DNA from: Cesiribacter sp964504565
GTDB lineage: Bacteria > Bacteroidota > Bacteroidia > Cytophagales > Cyclobacteriaceae
DNA: 64,000 bases
NCBI GenBank assembly: GCA_964504565.1
Contig: CAZDEY010000001.1
Location: 1-64,000 of the forward strand
Direction: 5' to 3'
Made by a program: the position numbers and the translations under genes. Below are positions 33,969 through 42,786 of the stretch, piece by piece. The first letter of the stretch is position 1; each line of letters starts with the position of its first letter. Under the pieces are notes generated by a model. The model was not told where the DNA came from and did not search any database. It saw nothing but the letters and a program-made list of their open reading frames with translations.

Positions 33969-34091
33969 ATGTGGAGAATAATTAAAACCGTAATTTTTAT
34001 AGTTGGAGCCCAGCGCCTGTTAGGTTACAAATTTGTGCGTAAAATGCTGGCCAAGCGCATCAGCAAAGCCCTGTTGCCGCACTTTGAATAA
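33969..34091 (+). CDS. Small basic protein, 40 aa
   Basis: The frame MWRIIKTVIFIVGAQRLLGY, then a basic stretch (KFVRKMLAKRISKALLP) ending HFE, lies 67 bases after the ZIP-like gene and is followed 27 bases later by a strong terminator. That position suggests a real expressed gene. One amphipathic or short membrane helix near the N-terminus and a basic C-terminal half suggest membrane association. I recognise no family. Confidence 0.55.
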   Translation: MWRIIKTVIFIVGAQRLLGYKFVRKMLAKRISKALLPHFE

Positions 34092-34118
34092 TAACCTTAT
34101 TTCTTTTAAGTCTCTCGA

Positions 34119-34150
34119 AACCCGCAAGCTAACCGCTGCGGGTTTTTTTT
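34119..34150 (+). terminator. Rho-independent terminator after the 40-aa gene
   Basis: AACCCGCA (34119-34126) pairs with TGCGGGTT (34137-34144), followed by eight T residues. It ends the ZIP-like/small-protein unit. Confidence 0.9.
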
Positions 34151-34152
34151 GG

Positions 34153-34542
34153 CTAATTTAGGTCTTGTTCTATTAGCCGCTTAAGCTGTTCTTTGGTAGT
34201 AGCGTAGGGGTGAATCATTACCATGTATCCCCAAATTTGCACCCCTTGGCCAACTACTGCTTTACCCTCCGGAATCTGAAATAAGGCCATATGTTCAAAG
34301 AAGCTACCGCCGATAGGAATTTTGTCCGTACTGGACTGTAGTTCATCGCGTTCATTATATACTTGCCAAAGAAAATGCTGCCGACTGCGCTTACCTATTT
34401 GGGTGGAATCGCCGCGTAGTATGTAGGTCTTTACCTTCTTTTTTTTGCTGAATAGCTCTACCCGATATAAAACATCAGAAAGCAGTACATTCTCAAATAT
34501 TTCGTGTTTTAGCCGGTTGTCATTAGGTATTAAAATCCGCAT
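34153..34542 (-). CDS. Hypothetical protein, possibly the second half of a frameshifted gene
   Basis: 129 residues from ATG 34542 (MRILIPNDNRLKHEIFENVL). It is rich in beta strands, with GKAVVGQGVQIWGYMVMIHP near the end, and has no signal peptide. I do not recognise the family. The start lies inside the 3' end of the 34523-34705 frame, which does carry a signal peptide, so the two may once have been one secreted protein of about 185 residues. A TGA occurs in this frame four codons before the ATG, so any frameshift must lie within a few bases of the overlap. Confidence 0.5.
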   Translation of the reverse strand: MRILIPNDNRLKHEIFENVLLSDVLYRVELFSKKKKVKTYILRGDSTQIGKRSRQHFLWQVYNERDELQSSTDKIPIGGSFFEHMALFQIPEGKAVVGQGVQIWGYMVMIHPYATTKEQLKRLIEQDLN

Positions 34543-34705
34543 GCTGAGCAATCAAATTTTTGAACGGATCGTTGAAATAAACTTTGGCGGTATATTTTCC
34601 TACTTTAAATTTATCTACTTCTACATACTTGCTTTCAATAATTGATGAAGACGAATTGACAATAAGGCATACTGAAAACAATATCAATAGATTAACTGAC
34701 TTCAT
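34523..34705 (-). CDS. Short signal-peptide ORF, probable first half of the gene at 34153-34542
   Basis: 60 residues: a clear signal peptide (MKSVNLLILFSVCLIVNSSS) then IIESKYVEVDKFKVGKYTAKVYFNDPF. Its ATG (34705) lies inside the 3' end of the DUF3592 gene, 14 bases upstream of that gene's stop. The frame ends 20 bases into the next one. Such a short exported remnant with no C-terminal domain suggests a frameshift; overlapping separate genes are possible. Confidence 0.45.
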   Translation of the reverse strand: MKSVNLLILFSVCLIVNSSSSIIESKYVEVDKFKVGKYTAKVYFNDPFKNLIAQHADFNT

Positions 34706-35159
34706 ACTGACTGATTAAGGTTGTAATTTCTAGATATTCTGACAAGCCAAAGATGGTTCCTATGAACCCTAAAACCATTAGTATATAAGGCAAATAGGTT
34801 AGTTTGAATTCAGAATTAGATACTATTGAAGTGGGGTTAGCCGGATCGTATAAGATTTCTAACTCGGTTCCTTGCTCTAGCGCCGGCTGATATCCGTCCG
34901 ACAACTCCTGAGTGATCCATTCACCATTTTCGGTAGTAAAGCGCACCACTGGGTAATAATATGCTTCTTCGGTGTTACCAAAAGTAATTTTGCCTGGCTC
35001 TTTGAATGGACTGTTTCTGGAATAGCGCAGCTCATTTCTAAAAACAATTGCGCTAGCCTTTTTATACTCAACTTTTACCGTAGCGTTTTCTTCTTTAGAA
35101 ATTAACCCGGTAATTATTAATACTATTGAAACGCCAATTAAAATTAATTCAGATTCCAT
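34692..35159 (-). CDS. DUF3592 membrane protein
   Basis: 155 residues with one hydrophobic segment at each end (about 4-20 and 123-140). A beta-rich domain lies between, containing YYYPVVRFTTENGEWITQEL and GTELEILYDPANPTSIV, the signature of DUF3592 proteins. The family has no established function. It is AT-rich. It overlaps the start of the following 60-residue frame by 14 bases, suggesting coupling. Confidence 0.75.
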   Translation of the reverse strand: MESELILIGVSIVLIITGLISKEENATVKVEYKKASAIVFRNELRYSRNSPFKEPGKITFGNTEEAYYYPVVRFTTENGEWITQELSDGYQPALEQGTELEILYDPANPTSIVSNSEFKLTYLPYILMVLGFIGTIFGLSEYLEITTLISQYEVS

Positions 35160-35576
35160 AGTCTGGTTTGCATCAGATAATTAATCAGTTTTAGTCATTC
35201 AGTAACATATTACACTTCTTCTTAAATCTAACTGCTACCTTGCTTAACTAGGTGTACAACTTTTATGCTTGAAACACTTATCACATGCTATAGATATTCT
35301 TGAACACCAGCTCAATTAAATCGTGGGTATCAGCTCAATTTTGAAATTAAAACTAATTGAAGTACTACCCCCAGACCATCGCTCACGGTAGTGTATCAGA
35401 TGTAATGGTGGCCGTCAATTTAAAATAGAATCTCTGAAAATAATACTGGCTTTAGCGTCTCGCTAAGTGCCTTTACTGAGCTGTAACTGTAGGATTTCCA
35501 AGTCACCATTACATTTGTAGCACGATCGTCCTGACAGATGAACCCCCCTTCATTCATAGCAATTGTTATAAAGTAT
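35160..35576. other. Spacer without a clear gene
   Basis: 417 AT-rich bases between two minus-strand genes. Only a short frame shadowing the barrel gene's end reaches in. I see no hairpin with a T-run and no RNA gene. Confidence 0.45.
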
Positions 35577-36287
35577 CTAATCAACTCTAAATAGTAAGCC
35601 AACAGAAACACTACTTGATTTAAACCACAAATCGTAATCTTTATAGGTTTCTCTTTCGAGTTGACTACTGTACCAACTATAGCGTCTATTAAAATAATAT
35701 GTCAAATCTTTAACGTACTGATAATTGGCGGTGAAAATTAAACTATTGTTTATTGGTATTTCAAGGTTAAGTCCGAGATTCCATGAAGGTATAAATGACT
35801 TTCTTTCAACTTCGTTATCAGGATGAAGCCCTTTTTCCAAATTATCATCAGAAGAAACAAGATTGTTTAAGCTAATTCCGCTCTCAAATCCAAGATTCAA
35901 ACCACCTGAGTTATTTACGTTTATGGGTTGAATTCCGAATAGGAATGGTATTTGAAGAAAATTGAACGGTCCATGCGTGGCATTAATCATCCTACTTCCT
36001 ACAACTTGACCATCTCTTTGATAATAACCTAAACCTGATTTAAAATATATCAAATTGTTAAATTCATGCTTAATCCTAAATGCGACCTCTACTCCCTTAC
36101 CCTTTTCGTATTTCGCACCGGGGTTGTCAATTTCGAGTTCAATATTTTCACCATTCATATCAGTTGTAGTTAGCCCAATCTGAAATCCAATGGAGGTTGT
36201 GGTCTTCTTTGTTTTATCAGCCTGATCTTGGGAATATGCGATACTCCCAAGTACAATTAATAAAATTGTTAGTCCTACTTTAATCAT
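35577..36287 (-). CDS. Outer-membrane beta-barrel protein, PorT-like size
   Basis: A signal peptide (MIKVGLTILLIVLGSIAYSQ) is followed by about 215 residues of alternating amphipathic strands with aromatic girdles: TSIGFQIGLTTTDMNG, GLGYYQRDGQVVGS, FIPSWNLGLNLEIPI, ending SVSVGLLFRVD. This matches the small outer-membrane barrel families of Bacteroidota (OMP_b-brl type), often of structural or unknown role. The gene is AT-rich compared with most of the window and is preceded by a long empty spacer. Confidence 0.78.
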   Translation of the reverse strand: MIKVGLTILLIVLGSIAYSQDQADKTKKTTTSIGFQIGLTTTDMNGENIELEIDNPGAKYEKGKGVEVAFRIKHEFNNLIYFKSGLGYYQRDGQVVGSRMINATHGPFNFLQIPFLFGIQPINVNNSGGLNLGFESGISLNNLVSSDDNLEKGLHPDNEVERKSFIPSWNLGLNLEIPINNSLIFTANYQYVKDLTYYFNRRYSWYSSQLERETYKDYDLWFKSSSVSVGLLFRVD

Positions 36288-36868
36288 ATATAAAATAATA
36301 CAATTAATTAATGGTTTAGTTACAACAAATAAATAGCTACTCCCAAAAGTAGAACATCACCCTGAGGATATAAACTAAAGTTATATAACAAACTTACCTT
36401 GTGCCAGAATTAGCAATAAATAATAATGAAGTAATAAAACCTGATTCGCAATGACACCTTTATTGGCAGCTTTTGGGAAAAAGTTTAATTTTAAGTACCA
36501 AGTAGACAAGCTAAATTAAATAATTAACCTCTTTAATCTTATACTTAGCTGCCTATCTTAACTCGATTATAGGGTTGTGTTTTGCTTGGGTAATGCTGGC
36601 TCAATCATCTTGAGCAAGATACAGCCAAAATGGAAAATGAATTGCTTGGAATAAAATTTTTACAATTGCTGCACTCTATATACTTTAATCTTCCTAATCC
36701 ATCAGACAGGTTCTTAAAAAGACCATTTGATTATCAGATTTTAATTTGTTCATTACTCATAAGCTCATCCTAGTTGGCCGCACTAAACTGAAGCGCAATA
36801 CTCAAAGGCAAACATTACAATTATACAAATAGCTAATACTCTATTATTTAAATTAATAGATGTAATGT
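36288..36868. other. Long AT-rich spacer without a gene
   Basis: 581 bases with no frame of coding character on either strand and no tRNA or strong hairpin. It could hold a decayed gene or the barrel gene's regulatory region, but nothing in it supports a specific call. Confidence 0.45.
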
Positions 36869-37828
36869 CTAGTTTACTTTATTGTACCAAACTGGCACCT
36901 TCAACCAAGGCATATTATGGGTAAACAGCCGTATGCCGCTGTAGTCTACGCTGATTGAATCGGTCGGAGTAATACGAAAGTATACCCACTGGCCCTGCCA
37001 ACGCTCGCCCTTACGCATTACCACCGAATCGGCAGCCGGAAGGCTTGTAGGTACCAGCACGCCATCCGGTGCTGTGGTTTTTATTTCGGCTGGCTTTATA
37101 TAAATAGCCTCCGGGCTGTGATTTACTAATTTAAGCCTCAAAAACAGGCTATCGCCTACCTGGTACAGCGTATGCCGCATATTAATTCCGCCTACAAAAT
37201 ATTCATTCTCGCTAAATTGGGCGGTTCCGGGTTCGCCGGTATGCTTTATCCAGTAAGCTTGCTGCTCTTGTTGGGCGTTAGCTGACGGTTGGGCTATATA
37301 AATTTGGGGTTGGTAGCTTTTTCTCTGTTCATGGTAGGCCCGGTATACTTGTTCATCCATACAAAATTGAACAGTATCGGTGCGCTCTTTCTGGTGGTAA
37401 ACCGACTTTAGTACTATAGCGTAGGTCTGCAGATAATCGCCCGCCAGGCCAATGCGGTGGTTTAATAAGCCGTTATTAACCGGGGCAAAGCTAAGCTGGT
37501 AGCCTTTATTGTTGACCAAAGTATCTGCCAAGGGTGCAACCTTACGCGGTGGGTAGGTTCGGCTATCGGCAACTAACAGCTCGGTTTCTTCCGGCAGCAG
37601 CTTATATACTTTATTTGGCTTCTCCGGCAGTTGAACGAAGAAGTTAAGTTGATTATGGGCAGAAGTATCCAAGCTAACGTTCAGGCTTACTCCTTCCGGC
37701 AATTGGCTTAAGGAACAAATTTTGTACGGCGATTCAGTACCGAGTAGTTGAACCTGATTTTCATTAGTTGAGCGTTCGCAGGAAAATAAGAACCCAGCAA
37801 TTAAGGCTAATAAAAATGCATATCTCAT
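36869..37828 (-). CDS. Hypothetical lipoprotein, 319 aa
   Basis: The leader MRYAFLLALIAGFLFSCERS gives a lipobox with cysteine 17. The mature part is beta-rich; the C-terminal section (SLFLRLKLVNHSPEAIYIKP and RITPTDSISVDYSGIRLF) looks like one or two immunoglobulin-type domains. I do not recognise a family. It lies downstream of the amylase on the same strand but is separated by a strong terminator, so it probably has its own promoter. Confidence 0.65.
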   Translation of the reverse strand: MRYAFLLALIAGFLFSCERSTNENQVQLLGTESPYKICSLSQLPEGVSLNVSLDTSAHNQLNFFVQLPEKPNKVYKLLPEETELLVADSRTYPPRKVAPLADTLVNNKGYQLSFAPVNNGLLNHRIGLAGDYLQTYAIVLKSVYHQKERTDTVQFCMDEQVYRAYHEQRKSYQPQIYIAQPSANAQQEQQAYWIKHTGEPGTAQFSENEYFVGGINMRHTLYQVGDSLFLRLKLVNHSPEAIYIKPAEIKTTAPDGVLVPTSLPAADSVVMRKGERWQGQWVYFRITPTDSISVDYSGIRLFTHNMPWLKVPVWYNKVN

Positions 37829-37847
37829 AGAAAGACAAGTATATAAA

Positions 37848-37892
37848 AAACTGCCGAAGACCGGGGAAGAGGGTCCGGAACTTCGGCAGTTT
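37848..37892 (-). terminator. Terminator after the alpha-amylase gene
   Basis: AACTGCCGAAG (37849-37859) and CTTCGGCAGTT (37881-37891) form an 11-bp stem flanked by an A-tract that reads as T residues on the minus strand. It lies 26 bases beyond the amylase stop. Confidence 0.85.
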
Positions 37893-37917
37893 AGAGGCTT
37901 AATAGTACCCGTTAATC

Positions 37918-39309
37918 TTATTTAACCGACCAAACGGTATAACTTTTGGGCGGCACCTGAATCTTCACCCAGCTATCGCCCTGGGTTACGGGTTCCCAGT
38001 TTGAGCCGCCGGTATAGTCCTTAATGCGGCGGTTGCTCCAGTTGGTATCTACCCACCGTTCCTGCCAGTTATTGCTGTTATTAATGTAAACAATTAGGCC
38101 GGGGTTACCCCCGCTACCATTTCGGCGGGCTACGTATTCATCGTTATCGGTATACAAAATACTGGTATTACCGGTACCGTAATTTCTACGAATCCAAATC
38201 AGGTTATTCAGCTTATTTTTGTCCAGCCACTCTTCGTAGTCGCGGTAAAAAATACAAGGGTAACCTTCGTGGGTCATAATATAGGCGTAGGCCAGCATTT
38301 TGTTCCAGATTACATCGGTATCGTGGTTGCTTACAAAGGTTACGGCCTTGCCAGGATTGCGTTTCCAGAGCATATCGCCGTTTAGTTTAGTTAGGTCGTT
38401 ACCGTCAAAGGCCTCGTCCATACGGTAGTAGGCGGCAAAGTCAAAAGCCGAAGCCCGGCCGCCGGTGCTGTTTACCCAATTCTGTAGTAAACCGGCGTTG
38501 CCATCCCAGTATTCACCTACGGCAAAACCGCCTACATTATCCACCCAATCGCGCACTACCCAGCCGCCGAAGCCCTTCACATAGTCGAAGCGCCAGCCAT
38601 CAAACTTCATAGTATTTTTGTAGTACTTGCCTACACCATCGCTGCGTTTCCATAGCCAGTCTTGCACGTAGCTCTTGCTGTGGCTCAGGTCCGGAAATCC
38701 GCCGAAAATACCCTCGTCGCTATTGCGCACGTCGTTCGGGTGAAAATCGTAGTAACTACGGTTAAATTTACCCGAAGCCGGCTGAAACTTGGTATAGGTA
38801 CTTTTGCCGGCGAAGGGGTTGTACTCGCTTTGGCCGCCGCTGTTATGGTTCAGTACAATATCGGCGTACACATCAATATTCTTATTGTGGGCCGTAGTAA
38901 TTAAGCTCTGCAATTCGGTTTTAGAGCCAAAGCGGGTTTCGGTACTGCCCATTTGGTTGTAGTTACCAAAATCGTAGTAATCGAAAGGGTCGTAGCCCAT
39001 GGAGAACGGGCCGTTCTGGGCTTTGCTAACCGGCGGTAGCCATATAGCCGATATACCGGCGTTGTCCCAGGCAGTAATTTTGCCCTTAACGGTATTCCAC
39101 CACGTGCCGCCGGCGGGCACATCCCAGTAGAAAGCCTGCATTAGCACACCGCCGCCCGGGCCGGGTGTCCGGGCGTTGGTAACCGTACCGCCATCGTTTG
39201 CAGGATTTTCGTTTAAAGAAGGGGTTACTTCGTCTTCAAACGATTGCGCACAACCAGCTAGAAACAGAGCGGCTAAGCCCCAGGTTGCCAGTTTAGATTT
39301 TTGTAACAT
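37918..39309 (-). CDS. Secreted alpha-amylase (GH13), lipoprotein
   Basis: Hydrolyses alpha-1,4-glucan (starch-type) links. The lipobox FLAGC gives lipid cysteine 20, so it is probably anchored to a membrane surface. GH13 conserved regions: ADIVLNHN (I), GWRFDYVKG with the nucleophile aspartate (II), GEYWDG with the acid-base glutamate (III), and FVSNHDT with the third aspartate (IV). GVLMQAFYWD near the N-terminus is typical of the liquefying bacterial group. The final 70 residues form the C-terminal beta domain. No susC/susD genes flank it. A LacI-type palindrome lies about 160 bases upstream. Confidence 0.93.
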   Translation of the reverse strand: MLQKSKLATWGLAALFLAGCAQSFEDEVTPSLNENPANDGGTVTNARTPGPGGGVLMQAFYWDVPAGGTWWNTVKGKITAWDNAGISAIWLPPVSKAQNGPFSMGYDPFDYYDFGNYNQMGSTETRFGSKTELQSLITTAHNKNIDVYADIVLNHNSGGQSEYNPFAGKSTYTKFQPASGKFNRSYYDFHPNDVRNSDEGIFGGFPDLSHSKSYVQDWLWKRSDGVGKYYKNTMKFDGWRFDYVKGFGGWVVRDWVDNVGGFAVGEYWDGNAGLLQNWVNSTGGRASAFDFAAYYRMDEAFDGNDLTKLNGDMLWKRNPGKAVTFVSNHDTDVIWNKMLAYAYIMTHEGYPCIFYRDYEEWLDKNKLNNLIWIRRNYGTGNTSILYTDNDEYVARRNGSGGNPGLIVYINNSNNWQERWVDTNWSNRRIKDYTGGSNWEPVTQGDSWVKIQVPPKSYTVWSVK

Positions 39310-39469
39310 AAAAGAGTTGATTTGGAAGTTGGTTATAAAGAAAAAATTAGAATCATTGCAGCAGAATCGCCATAATTTCCGAACGCAATACTTCTAATAT
39401 AGTATTATTCAGCACATTGTTTGGTATAACAATTAGTTATGAGAAAATAAATTTCAGAAAACCTTTGCA

Positions 39470-39479
39470 CAAACGTTTG
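39470..39479. promoter_or_regulatory. LacI-type operator candidate upstream of the amylase
   Basis: CAAACGTTTG is a perfect 10-base palindrome with the central CG typical of LacI-family sites. It lies in the 481-base spacer between the amylase and the MGMT gene, about 160 bases before the amylase start. No LacI-type regulator is encoded in this window. The rest of the spacer (39310-39790) is AT-rich and shows no gene. Confidence 0.4.
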
Positions 39480-39811
39480 CACTTTAAGTTTGTTAATTTA
39501 TTTAGTTCTGATGCCGCCTATAATTTGATAAGTTTTAAGATCAGCCCTATGATTTTACAATTAATGAAATCATCAGTGTTGCGGTAAGTTATTTGATGAT
39601 AAGAAGACACAGAATTACTCCTCAAAAATCTTACATATTGAATATTCGCAAGCAGATATTCTCAAGTAAAGTAGGAACAACCGCTTTTAAGATCCGGTGA
39701 TTGTTTTCTGTCAAGAACAATATAGACTTACCACTTCGGAAAGAATACCCTTAATAATTAAAATTATAGTATGAATATTTATATAATTTAATGATATTTG
39801 CGCTCTGTTAC

Positions 39812-40312
39812 ATGGCGCAACTGTTTTATAATTCTCCGGTAGGTCCTATAATAATTCAAGGCAATAACAATGAAATTACTTCGGTTTCATTTGCCGATAC
39901 TGATATACAGAGCAATCAACAGGTCACACCCAGAAACTTCCCGGAGATTCTATATACTGCTTCTGAGCAACTCACCGAATATTTTTGCGGACTGCGAACA
40001 AGTTTCGATCTGCCCTTAGCTAGTTCCGGAACCGAATTTCAGTATACGGTATGGCAGCAAGTATGTAATATACCCTTTGGCCAAACCCGTAGCTACAAAC
40101 AACTAGCCGATAGTCTGAACCTACCCGGTGGTTCGCGGGCAGTAGGAATGGCCAATGCCAAAAATCCTTTCTTAATTATTGTTCCCTGCCACCGCACTAT
40201 TGGCTCCAGCGGCATGCTGACCGGGTACGCCGGGGGCATTTTACGTAAGCGTTGGCTGCTACAGCACGAAGCGCAGCACGTAGCTATGCCCCTGTTTGCC
40301 CAATCTATTTAA
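39812..40312 (+). CDS. ogt: Methylated-DNA--protein-cysteine methyltransferase
   Basis: A suicide repair protein that removes alkyl groups from O6-alkylguanine onto its own cysteine. The active site IIVPCHRTIGSSG gives C126; the DNA-binding part has GTEFQYTVWQQVCNIPFGQTR and GGSRAVGMANAKNP, and the C-terminal part has GILRKRWLLQHE. The start at 39812 (MAQLFYNSPVGP) fits the family better than the upstream ATG at 39791. At 166 residues the length is standard. Confidence 0.95.
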   Translation: MAQLFYNSPVGPIIIQGNNNEITSVSFADTDIQSNQQVTPRNFPEILYTASEQLTEYFCGLRTSFDLPLASSGTEFQYTVWQQVCNIPFGQTRSYKQLADSLNLPGGSRAVGMANAKNPFLIIVPCHRTIGSSGMLTGYAGGILRKRWLLQHEAQHVAMPLFAQSI

Positions 40313-40461
40313 AAGCTGAATACTTTCTTGCCTAAAGAGCTGTCCAAAAATTCTGAAGACAAATTTTAAGCAGCCTCTAAGTAAGGAAATTTTGATTTAG
40401 GCCAACCTGAATTCCCGGCCAGCCGTTCTATTATATACTACTCATTTAGACTTTAACCCTA

Positions 40462-41106
40462 ATGAATAATATATACAATGGGGAATGCTATATACAAGAT
40501 TCAGTACGCCCTAGCTTGCAGCAAACAGGTTTTGAATGGAATAAAGAAGCCCAGTATTTTTTTAAAACGAACGGAAATTATATCCACACCGTACGCCTAG
40601 GACTGCGCAGAGGCAAAGCGGTTACTACGCGAAAAGGTATAAAGAACAGCCCGCAAATTAGCCTTCAGGTTGGTATAAAAGCCCTGGTTGTAGAAGATCT
40701 GGTAAGTCAGTTTAGGCAACAGCCACCCACTATACACCAGCTAACCGCCAGTTTCGGCACCCAACAACTTATAACCGATCTTTCTGAAGAAAATTTAGAT
40801 AGGGTAAGCCAACAAATAGAGAACACGCTGGAGCACAAAGCTATGCCCTTGCTTACTAAGTACAGCAACCTAAAACGGTTAGATGCCCTGTTTAACCGCC
40901 ATACTTACCAGCACAATAAGCATGTAGGCGGCTTGCTAAATCGCTGCTTTAAAGGCCTGGTGCTCGCCCGTTTTAGCTACCGCCGCCGCTTTACCGAACT
41001 ATACGAACAGTACCTGCAGCGACTGGACAACCAGTGGGCACCCCGCGATGCTATGCACAACTTTTCCAGCTTATACCGATTCTTGAAGGTATATAGTCTT
41101 AATTAA
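40462..41106 (+). CDS. Hypothetical protein, 214 aa
   Basis: A soluble basic protein without signal peptide or membrane segment, mixed alpha/beta at the N-terminus (FEWNKEAQYFFKTNGNYIHT, then VRLGLRRGKA) and helical at the C-terminus (FTELYEQYLQRLDNQWAPRD). The early strand pattern recalls DUF4304-type proteins, but I cannot confirm it. It stands alone, and its stop lies 11 bases from the stop of the convergent lipoprotein gene, with no terminator between. Confidence 0.6.
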   Translation: MNNIYNGECYIQDSVRPSLQQTGFEWNKEAQYFFKTNGNYIHTVRLGLRRGKAVTTRKGIKNSPQISLQVGIKALVVEDLVSQFRQQPPTIHQLTASFGTQQLITDLSEENLDRVSQQIENTLEHKAMPLLTKYSNLKRLDALFNRHTYQHNKHVGGLLNRCFKGLVLARFSYRRRFTELYEQYLQRLDNQWAPRDAMHNFSSLYRFLKVYSLN

Positions 41107-41117
41107 AGGGGGGAACT

Positions 41118-41492
41118 CTACCATTTTCCATAAAAGGAAGTAATATCGAAGTACACCGAGGTAGGTTGCTCGCTGCCGGCTAGTTTAATAGAAATTATGT
41201 CGTAGTCTTTTCCCTGATAGTCCACCTTTTTTTGCCCTACCAAATTCCAGGCCGTGCCTCGGGCTCCGTACCTATTGGCTAGGTAACGGTATTCGGCCGC
41301 CACGCCCTCGCTACTGTTCCTGGCTTTGGTAATTACTACCGCATCTTGGTACGATGTACCGCTGCCCCCTTCATACACTATATGGCTGAGGTCTTTGCTT
41401 GGGTTACTGCTTACTTGGCTAGTACGAGGTGTGCAGTTGGTAAAAGCAACGGTAAGCACTAGAATTAACAATTTTGCTATAGAAGTTCTCAT
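41118..41492 (-). CDS. Small hypothetical lipoprotein, 124 aa
   Basis: A leader ending VAFTNCTPRT places the lipid cysteine at about residue 20. The mature part of about 100 residues has beta strands and the motif GGSGTSYQDAVVITKARNSS, and ends PTSVYFDITSFYGKW. Family not recognised. It lies three bases after the purM stop on the same strand, so it is probably co-transcribed with purM. Such a pairing gives no hint about function. Confidence 0.65.
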   Translation of the reverse strand: MRTSIAKLLILVLTVAFTNCTPRTSQVSSNPSKDLSHIVYEGGSGTSYQDAVVITKARNSSEGVAAEYRYLANRYGARGTAWNLVGQKKVDYQGKDYDIISIKLAGSEQPTSVYFDITSFYGKW

Positions 41493-41495
41493 GGC

Positions 41496-42695
41496 TTACT
41501 TATAGAAATAGCTTTTCCCCTCGTGCTTAATTTCAAGCTGTTTAGGACCAGCTTCTACCCGGCCTACCACTTGGGCATCAATATTATAGGAATTAGCCAG
41601 TTTAATTAAATCGGTAGCTTCGGCTTCCGGCATATACACCTCCATACGGTGGCCCATATTAAACACCCGGAACATCTCCTGCATTGGGGTCTGGCTTTCC
41701 TCTTGAATTAGCTTAAACAGCGGCGGCACCGGCAGCAAATTATCCTTAACTACCCTAAGGTTATCGGGCAGAAAGTGGAGAATTTTAGTTTGGGCACCCC
41801 CACTGCAATGCACCATACCGTGTACGGCCTCGCGGTATTCTTTAAGCAAAGCGGCAATAACCGGAGCATACGTGCGCGTGGGGCTAAGCACCAATTTTCC
41901 GGCATCCATTTCCACCCCTTCGGGTAAGCCATTAACCTTATCGGTAAGACGGCGGCTGCCGGCGTAAATTAGGTCTTTAGGTACGTTCGGGTCAAAACTT
42001 TCCGGGTACTGCTCGGCCAAACGACGGGCAAATACATCGTGCCGGGCGCTGGTTAAGCCATTGCTGCCCATACCACCGTTATACTCGCTTTCGTAACTAG
42101 CCTGACCGTAGCTGGCTAAGCCCACTATCACATCACCGGCTTCAATCTCATCGTTACTAATTACCTGCCGGCGCGGCATACGGGCTACTACGGTACTATC
42201 TACAATTATGGTTCGTACTAAATCGCCCACATCGGCCGTTTCGCCGCCGGTGCTCCAGATGCCTACGCCATGTTCGCGCAGCATTTGTAAAACCTCCTCG
42301 GTACCTTCAATAATAGCACTGATAACCTCGCCGGGCACTTTATGCTTATTGCGCCCGATGGTGGAGCTAAGCAGTATATTATCAGTTGCGCCTACGCACA
42401 GCAAATCATCGGTATTCATTATAATGGCATCCTGCGCAATACCGCGCCATACGCTTAAATCGCCGGCTTCTCGCCAATACATATAGGCCAGGCTGCTTTT
42501 GGTTCCCGCCCCATCGGCGTGCATTATAGTACACCAATCTTTATCGCCGGCCAGCATATCGGGCACAATTTTACAAAAGGCTTTCGGAAACAGGCCTTTG
42601 TCTAACCCGGCTATGGCTTTATGCACATCTTCTTTACCGGAGCTTACTCCGCGTTGGGCGTAGCGATCGTTGGGGGGCGTTTGCGCAAAACTCAT
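41496..42695 (-). CDS. purM: Phosphoribosylformylglycinamidine cyclo-ligase (AIR synthase)
   Basis: Fifth step of purine synthesis: closes the imidazole ring of AIR using ATP. Family features: NDRYAQRGVSSGKEDVHKAI, the substrate loop DGAGTKSSLAY, DDLLCVGATDNILL, STGGETADVGDLVRT and MFRVFNMGHRMEVY. At 399 residues it belongs to the longer Bacteroidota-type group. The frame is open upstream, but ATG 42695 lies four bases after a well-placed promoter, so it is the start. It is divergent from the sialidase-like gene. Confidence 0.93.
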   Translation of the reverse strand: MSFAQTPPNDRYAQRGVSSGKEDVHKAIAGLDKGLFPKAFCKIVPDMLAGDKDWCTIMHADGAGTKSSLAYMYWREAGDLSVWRGIAQDAIIMNTDDLLCVGATDNILLSSTIGRNKHKVPGEVISAIIEGTEEVLQMLREHGVGIWSTGGETADVGDLVRTIIVDSTVVARMPRRQVISNDEIEAGDVIVGLASYGQASYESEYNGGMGSNGLTSARHDVFARRLAEQYPESFDPNVPKDLIYAGSRRLTDKVNGLPEGVEMDAGKLVLSPTRTYAPVIAALLKEYREAVHGMVHCSGGAQTKILHFLPDNLRVVKDNLLPVPPLFKLIQEESQTPMQEMFRVFNMGHRMEVYMPEAEATDLIKLANSYNIDAQVVGRVEAGPKQLEIKHEGKSYFYK

Positions 42696-42699
42696 AGGG

Positions 42700-42730
42700 C
42701 AAAGATGCACTTAGTTAAGCGGCTTTGCAA
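42700..42730 (-). promoter_or_regulatory. purM promoter (-33/-7)
   Basis: On the minus strand, TTG (42730-42728), a 20-base spacer and CATCTTTG (42707-42700) fit the Bacteroidota -33 TTG / -7 TAnnTTTG pattern, with one mismatch in the -7 box. The box ends four bases before the ATG, predicting a leaderless mRNA. Confidence 0.6.
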
Positions 42731-42773
42731 TGCCGGCGACTTAATTGAATATGGGCTTACCTTAGGCTTTTTG

Positions 42774-42781
42774 TAGTTTAG
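42774..42781 (+). promoter_or_regulatory. -7-like box for the sialidase-like gene
   Basis: TAGTTTAG ends five bases before the ATG at 42787; it has one mismatch to TAnnTTTG. Together with the purM promoter it makes a compact divergent promoter region of 91 bases. Confidence 0.45.
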
Positions 42782-42786
42782 CACTA

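Noticed and set aside
37918..39309. Complete starch-utilisation (sus) locus
   Set aside because: No susC/susD pair or regulator is adjacent; only the amylase is present.
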